Positions 63,901 through 64,000 of a stretch of DNA of 64,000 nt are shown here, one piece after another. The stretch spans positions 1,369,001 through 1,433,000 of the forward strand of contig NC_083533.1 of assembly GCF_032362555.1 (NCBI RefSeq), given 5' to 3'. Position 1 is the stretch's first letter; every line of letters begins with the position of its first letter. The stretch comes from Amyelois transitella (Eukaryota; Arthropoda; Insecta; Lepidoptera; Pyralidae). The position numbers were made by a program, and so were the translations under genes. Under the pieces are notes generated by a model, which searched no databases, was not told the DNA's origin, and was given only the letters and a program-made list of their open reading frames with translations.

Positions 63901-64000
63901 TGACAATACATTTTAGCTCTCAAATATTTTTTTATTTTCAAAATCAAAATTTTAATGTAAATAAGGTATTTTAGGTGATCTCGAGAATCATTTACTAGTT
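48837..64000 (+). CDS. Microexon gene for a predicted secreted protein (runs off the window)
   Basis: A signal-peptide exon is followed by about 38 tiny exons, each with an AG acceptor and a GT donor (mostly GTAAGT or GTGAGT). Every exon is a multiple of 3 nt and read in phase 0, so any subset can be skipped without a frameshift. Lengths: 69 nt (signal peptide); then mainly 12-27 nt; then, from 54453 on, almost all 6 or 9 nt (19 of 6 nt, 6 of 9 nt). No stop appears in phase. The first part is rich in Glu, Ala, Pro and Lys; the second has mixed dipeptides and tripeptides. Introns are mostly 80-700 nt. The architecture matches the microexon (MEG) genes of schistosomes, which make variable secreted proteins. 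No domain or family is recognisable from such short pieces. The gene continues past 64000, so the protein end is unknown. Confidence 0.85.
48927..48985. repeat. 28-bp near-perfect hairpin in intron 1
   Basis: 48927-48954 (actgtctcttttatgtaa...) pairs with 48958-48985 with one mismatch and a 3-nt loop, 21 nt after the donor of exon 1. Confidence 0.95.
48988..49025 (-). repeat. RTE-A tail scrap
   Basis: atcacgcctgtttctcattg through ggccgagactatgt, next to the hairpin. Confidence 0.6.
49440..49600. repeat. Loose local repeats
   Basis: gatttggatt recurs at about 49454, 49540 and 49573, with tttcacg/ttccacg between; unexplained, inside intron 1. Confidence 0.4.
49726..49740 (+). CDS. Microexon, 15 nt
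   Basis: ctttttttag|CAAGACGAGGAAGAG|GTGAGT; Gln-Asp-Glu-Glu-Glu. Confidence 0.85.
49932..49946 (+). CDS. Microexon, 15 nt
   Basis: tatttttctag|GCTCCTCCAGCAGCG|GTAAGA; Ala-Pro-Pro-Ala-Ala. Confidence 0.85.
49992..50205 (+). repeat. rep-D copy
   Basis: cctactaatattataaatgcg to gcgggcagcctctagtaa; in a microexon-gene intron. Confidence 0.85.
50320..50476 (+). repeat. RTE-A 3' fragment, diverged
   Basis: gaatgaaagcgggttaag then ggacgtcctggccaaagg; lacks the tail. Confidence 0.75.
50651..50662 (+). CDS. Microexon candidate, 12 nt, weak donor
   Basis: ttttacaattag|GAAGGTGAAGCG|GTCTGT. Glu-Gly-Glu-Ala matches the motif of the exon at 53164, but the donor GTCTGT is poor; possibly decayed. Confidence 0.45.
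50803..50937 (-). repeat. nA fragment
   Basis: Reverse; tggggtagacagagctaac to aagtcaaagtttataaag. Confidence 0.85.
51060..51190 (-). repeat. SINE-T, truncated
   Basis: Reverse body and B box (gggattcgaacccgggacc); the A-box half is missing. Confidence 0.88.
51232..51521 (-). repeat. nA element ending in a hairpin
   Basis: Reverse nA. At its head end the sequence 51448-51475 (forward head) folds onto 51483-51510 (reverse head), 28 bp with one mismatch and a 7-nt loop. Confidence 0.92.
51547..51561 (+). CDS. Microexon, 15 nt
   Basis: gtttttag|GAAGGAGACGCTGCT|GTATGT; Glu-Gly-Asp-Ala-Ala. Confidence 0.75.
51637..51800 (+). repeat. SINE-T copy
   Basis: A-box region tggtctagcggtagtgtg and B box ggttcgaaacccggcc; body truncated near atcgtcaagtt. 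Confidence 0.9.
51950..51961 (+). CDS. Microexon, 12 nt
   Basis: tatatttcaag|CCCGCTCCTGAT|GTAAGT; Pro-Ala-Pro-Asp. Confidence 0.8.
52005..52078 (-). repeat. RTE-A tail fragment
   Basis: Reverse; cacataaaatcaagcctcc to tttccacttgccac. Confidence 0.85.
52375..52389 (+). CDS. Microexon, 15 nt
   Basis: ttcatatttag|GCAGAAGGTGCAGCA|GTAAGT; Ala-Glu-Gly-Ala-Ala. Confidence 0.86.
52735..52860 (+). repeat. rep-G copy
   Basis: gttctctgtcagacccaatgg to gtttaaataaataaataaa. Confidence 0.85.
52896..52916 (+). CDS. Microexon, 21 nt
   Basis: aaatatttag acceptor; codes Pro-Pro-Lys-Gly-Glu-Ala-Lys; donor GTAAGT. Confidence 0.86.
53164..53178 (+). CDS. Microexon, 15 nt
   Basis: atatttttag|CCGGAAGGTGAAGCA|GTAAGT; Pro-Glu-Gly-Glu-Ala. 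Confidence 0.87.
53208..53317 (-). repeat. nA tail fragment
   Basis: Reverse; caacgtctatatcccttgcg to aaaaatagtgag, 30 bp after the preceding donor. Confidence 0.85.
53949..53969 (+). CDS. Microexon, 21 nt
   Basis: gtttattttag acceptor; Lys-Pro-Ala-Asp-Ala-Val-Glu; donor GTAAGA. Confidence 0.86.
54122..54145 (+). CDS. Microexon, 24 nt
   Basis: atgcttcaaag acceptor; Val-Lys-Asp-Asp-Glu-Gly-Lys-Lys; donor GTAAAC. Confidence 0.75.
54339..54365 (+). CDS. Microexon, 27 nt
   Basis: ttccttgtag acceptor; Ile-Glu-Asp-Ala-Glu-Thr-Ala-Thr-Gln; donor GTAAGA. Confidence 0.85.
54453..54458 (+). CDS. Microexon, 6 nt
   Basis: tatgtttcag|GAAAAT|GTAATT; Glu-Asn. Confidence 0.68.
54849..54863 (+). CDS. Microexon, 15 nt
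   Basis: actttaacag|GGTGTCAAAGTGAAT|GTAAGT; Gly-Val-Lys-Val-Asn. Confidence 0.85.
55069..55074 (+). CDS. Microexon, 6 nt
   Basis: gcacttacag|ATTACG|GTATGT; Ile-Thr. Confidence 0.75.
55312..55317 (+). CDS. Microexon, 6 nt
   Basis: atatcttacag|CTTAAT|GTGAGT; Leu-Asn. Confidence 0.8.
55404..58823 (+). mobile_element. RTE-A, full-length RTE-like LINE
   Basis: 3.42 kb bounded by an 11-bp duplication TAAATTGAAAA (55393-55403 and 58824-58834), so both ends are known. The head (gccgtgtggttcccggcac at 55408) is shared with nA. A ~290-bp leader precedes one 1033-codon ORF; the stop is almost at the end, followed by TATG units as tail. One ORF with endonuclease and RT but no gag-like ORF1, and a microsatellite tail, point to the RTE clade or a close relative. 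It may still be active. Confidence 0.96.
55701..58802 (+). CDS. RTE-like endonuclease/reverse transcriptase
   Basis: 1033 aa, no stops or frameshifts. The AP endonuclease domain comes first: TMNVRG near 35, CVNETK (Glu65, metal binding), GDFNG at 177-181, and SDH at 270-272. A Lys/Arg-rich coiled linker (about 290-480) leads to the reverse transcriptase: NYRGISLLSVVGKLYAKVL, CTFVDLEKAYDRV with the first Asp, GVRQGCVASPWLFNLFMD, and YADDQV at 758-763 with the catalytic Asp pair. The C-terminal region has LRWFGHVERMNESRLTK and GKVGVGRPRRTY, a pattern common in RTE/CR1-type ORFs. The ORF is complete, so the element could mobilise itself and probably nA in trans. The start may be Met1 or Met36. 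Confidence 0.96.
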   Translation: MNLKKHINGGDGVRTPSRLVPGGSGMRSAESRFATMNVRGGMKDKIEEVCQMMDERRLDVLCVNETKRKGCDATQHGPYTAYWSGISSTSRGCQGVGLILSARMAECVNEYECVSPRLLWIRLKVGITRIFVLGVYAPWDVGSRGTTSAKSENEEFWNSVREVLKVTKPNEKIIMLGDFNGWVGVKRDGYEKVLGAFGEEKVNDNGRSVLEICLEWDLFVSNSMFQHKEIHTYTRVEGILKSMIDFVIVDERLKNKVLDTRAYRGAGIDSDHLLVISRIRGIFNRWRHRVREQTSALERVKVENLQDMDVGKKYINRLKDEFEDLEEMSDIEDGWKEFKERIVKVAVEVCGVSRRRKGKNHKNAWMSKDVQELVRLKKKAWLDLLAAKANLRMQEVIDEDVNEARKEYKKMKDLVKKAVIRKKEEYKEDFDKRLSEDFQSNLKVFWKSVRSARGNTITRELTRIRCQDGSVVKGEECVLKIWKDYFESLFEKKEGNKKDYCYSEEKENEMEGEIEMFEIVEALKSMKAGKAAGCDRVSVEMLKAGKGVVASQLYCLFNLCWRSGRVPKDWCKAVIVPLYKGKGSQLDCKNYRGISLLSVVGKLYAKVLINRVRNETDDKIWDAQAGFRKGMGCTDQVFSLRCIAEKFLAKSQKVYCTFVDLEKAYDRVERNELWSALSMHGVSSLLIRALKSLYEDSSACVRINGAHTEWFKIEKGVRQGCVASPWLFNLFMDSCLTDLKESKSGLRMNELLVKCLLYADDQVILASSAEELQEMVNCMHEALKEKGMKVNVSKTKTLVFEMEKEMTACNILIAGEKVEQVKEFVYLGSKFTSDGKYDSDIERRVNAGNMVNGALHAFMSSQKLSKKARLAVHRGVLVPTLMYGSESWVWQKKHESRINAVEMRALRSMMGVKLSDRIRNSVIRECCDVKEDVVTGIEKGMLRWFGHVERMNESRLTKQIYKESVEGKVGVGRPRRTYLDQIKDVLVKGQVKSTRNRRACMKRVMNVDEAKEVCRDRGKWKEVVSAYPSGKEA
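58877..59034. mobile_element. 158-bp element with 21-bp inverted ends
   Basis: Starts tgtagcgagcgcgtaagtag and ends as its reverse complement (one mismatch), between GGTA and GGTA. GC-rich against an AT-rich intron. Internal palindromes include tggcgccccacgttgggcgcc and gttgcctagcaac. TG...CA ends plus a 4-bp duplication fit a tiny solo LTR; long inverted ends fit a MITE. Confidence 0.7.
59176..59184 (+). CDS. Microexon, 9 nt
   Basis: tttcctatag|CCGGAAGAT|GTACGT; Pro-Glu-Asp. First exon after the LINE. Confidence 0.75.
59444..59452 (+). CDS. Microexon, 9 nt, weak donor
   Basis: attgtttcag|GTTAATATG|GTAAAA; Val-Asn-Met. Confidence 0.55.
59478..59590 (-). repeat. RTE-A 3' fragment
   Basis: Reverse; acatacatacataaatcacg to ctaaacctgacc; shortened inside. 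Confidence 0.82.
59696..59701 (+). CDS. Microexon, 6 nt
   Basis: aatattccag|CCAGCG|GTAAGA; Pro-Ala. Confidence 0.8.
59801..59806 (+). CDS. Microexon, 6 nt
   Basis: acctttttag|AATCTA|GTAAGT; Asn-Leu. Confidence 0.8.
59906..59911 (+). CDS. Microexon, 6 nt
   Basis: ttttttttag|GTAACG|GTAAGT; Val-Thr. Confidence 0.8.
59997..60005 (+). CDS. Microexon, 9 nt
   Basis: cttattatcag|GACCGATAT|GTGAGT; Asp-Arg-Tyr. Confidence 0.8.
60565..60718 (-). repeat. nA fragment
   Basis: Reverse; catacatacataaaatcacg to cgcttacaagaagaatt. Confidence 0.85.
60773..60775 (+). CDS. Possible 3-nt exon
   Basis: tttacacagcacag|GGC|GTAAGT. Using the nearer AG leaves a single Gly codon; using the upstream AG gives 8 nt, which would break phase. 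Confidence 0.4.
61037..61042 (+). CDS. Microexon, 6 nt
   Basis: ttgttattacag|CTACCT|GTAAGT; Leu-Pro. Confidence 0.82.
61127..61132 (+). CDS. Microexon, 6 nt
   Basis: ttttgcttacag|CTTAAA|GTAAGT; Leu-Lys. The intron before it is only 84 nt. Confidence 0.82.
61247..61252 (+). CDS. Microexon, 6 nt
   Basis: tctttcattag|AAAGTG|GTAAGT; Lys-Val. Confidence 0.8.
61387..61392 (+). CDS. Microexon, 6 nt
   Basis: gatatttcag|GAAATG|GTAAGT; Glu-Met. Confidence 0.8.
61565..61570 (+). CDS. Microexon, 6 nt
   Basis: tttcttacag|CACAAT|GTAAGT; His-Asn. Confidence 0.82.
61658..61663 (+). CDS. Microexon, 6 nt
   Basis: ttttttaaag|GTCACG|GTAATG; Val-Thr; weaker sites. Confidence 0.65.
61746..61751 (+). CDS. Microexon, 6 nt
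   Basis: attactctag|CTACCG|GTGAGT; Leu-Pro. Confidence 0.8.
61951..61959 (+). CDS. Microexon, 9 nt
   Basis: ttacttttcag|GATGGGAGT|GTAAGT; Asp-Gly-Ser. Confidence 0.85.
62071..62076 (+). CDS. Microexon, 6 nt
   Basis: tattttatag|GTAATT|GTGAGT; Val-Ile. Confidence 0.8.
62179..62187 (+). CDS. Microexon, 9 nt
   Basis: ctttcatatag|GAATTAGTA|GTAAGT; Glu-Leu-Val. Confidence 0.8.
62302..62307 (+). CDS. Microexon, 6 nt
   Basis: ttgcattacag|TCAGAG|GTAAGA; Ser-Glu. Confidence 0.82.
62421..62426 (+). CDS. Microexon, 6 nt
   Basis: tttctatttaag|GTTTGG|GTAAGT; Val-Trp. Confidence 0.75.
62555..62660 (-). repeat. SINE-B fragment
   Basis: Reverse; gattactgatcggatcctgg to cctttgcaacttttgctgg. Confidence 0.7.
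62665..62822 (+). repeat. rep-E copy
   Basis: attcattattataggatac to cagtgcagaagaagcggtaa. A scrap of reverse nA head follows near 62845-62890. Confidence 0.85.
63154..63159 (+). CDS. Microexon, 6 nt
   Basis: catatgtttcag|AGGACT|GTAAGT; Arg-Thr. Confidence 0.82.
63288..63293 (+). CDS. Microexon, 6 nt
   Basis: cttattatttcag|TATTAC|GTAAGT; Tyr-Tyr. Confidence 0.82.
63334..63581 (-). repeat. nA element, full length
   Basis: Reverse; atacatatggtcacgtc to gccgggaaccacacggta, within a microexon intron. Confidence 0.94.
63641..63646 (+). CDS. Microexon, 6 nt
   Basis: tatttccaaacag|ACTGTC|GTAAGT; Thr-Val. Confidence 0.82.
63822..63830 (+). CDS. Microexon, 9 nt
   Basis: tatgttcttaacag|CCGCCTACG|GTAAGA; Pro-Pro-Thr. 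Last exon seen; an acceptor-like ggtattttag near 63965-63974 may open the next. Confidence 0.82.

Overview
The window looks like insect nuclear DNA, most likely from a moth or butterfly. It is AT-rich, its genes are split by introns, it carries a fatty acyl-CoA reductase gene of insect type, and interspersed repeats fill most of the space between and inside genes. The Lepidoptera call is an inference from the overall repeat style, not from a single diagnostic gene. All gene calls come from reading splice sites and translations by eye.

Layout. (1) 1-3249, + strand: the 3' end of a FAM194/ERICH6-family gene. One of its exons has become a tandem satellite of a 125-bp unit (8 copies visible), followed by two more coding exons and the stop codon. 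(2) 3.3-24.2 kb: repeats, including a dead mariner at 8.1-9.4 kb. (3) 24.28-39.37 kb, + strand: a complete 10-exon fatty acyl-CoA reductase gene (538 aa), with introns crowded by repeats. (4) 41.67-44.28 kb, + strand: a probable two-exon gene for an unrecognised Cys-rich membrane protein. (5) 44.63-48.25 kb: a complete hAT transposon with an intact transposase on the - strand, short terminal inverted repeats and an exact 8-bp target duplication. (6) 48.84 kb to the end of the window, + strand: the most striking object. A signal-peptide exon is followed by about 38 tiny phase-0 exons of 6 to 27 nt (one possibly 3 nt), each with an AG acceptor and a GT donor that is usually GTRAGT-like. This is a microexon gene, resembling in architecture the MEG genes of schistosomes and other secreted-protein genes built from microexons. 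It runs off the window. A full-length, apparently intact 3.4-kb LINE (55404-58823, 1033-aa endonuclease/reverse transcriptase ORF, 11-bp target duplication) sits in one of its introns.

Repeat names used below. RTE-A is the 3.4-kb LINE and its 3' fragments. nA is a ~260-bp element, by far the commonest repeat here, whose head (about 110 bp) and tail (about 45 bp) both match RTE-A, so it looks like a non-autonomous derivative. SINE-T is a tRNA-derived SINE. SINE-B is a second short element with a tRNA-like B box. rep-C to rep-H are other families recognised only by recurrence within the window. Repeat boundaries are good to roughly 10 bp unless a target duplication is given.

No rRNA, functional tRNA or CRISPR array was seen. 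No functional link among the host genes is evident: the reductase acts in lipid metabolism, the microexon gene encodes a presumed secreted protein, and the FAM194-type gene is of unknown role.
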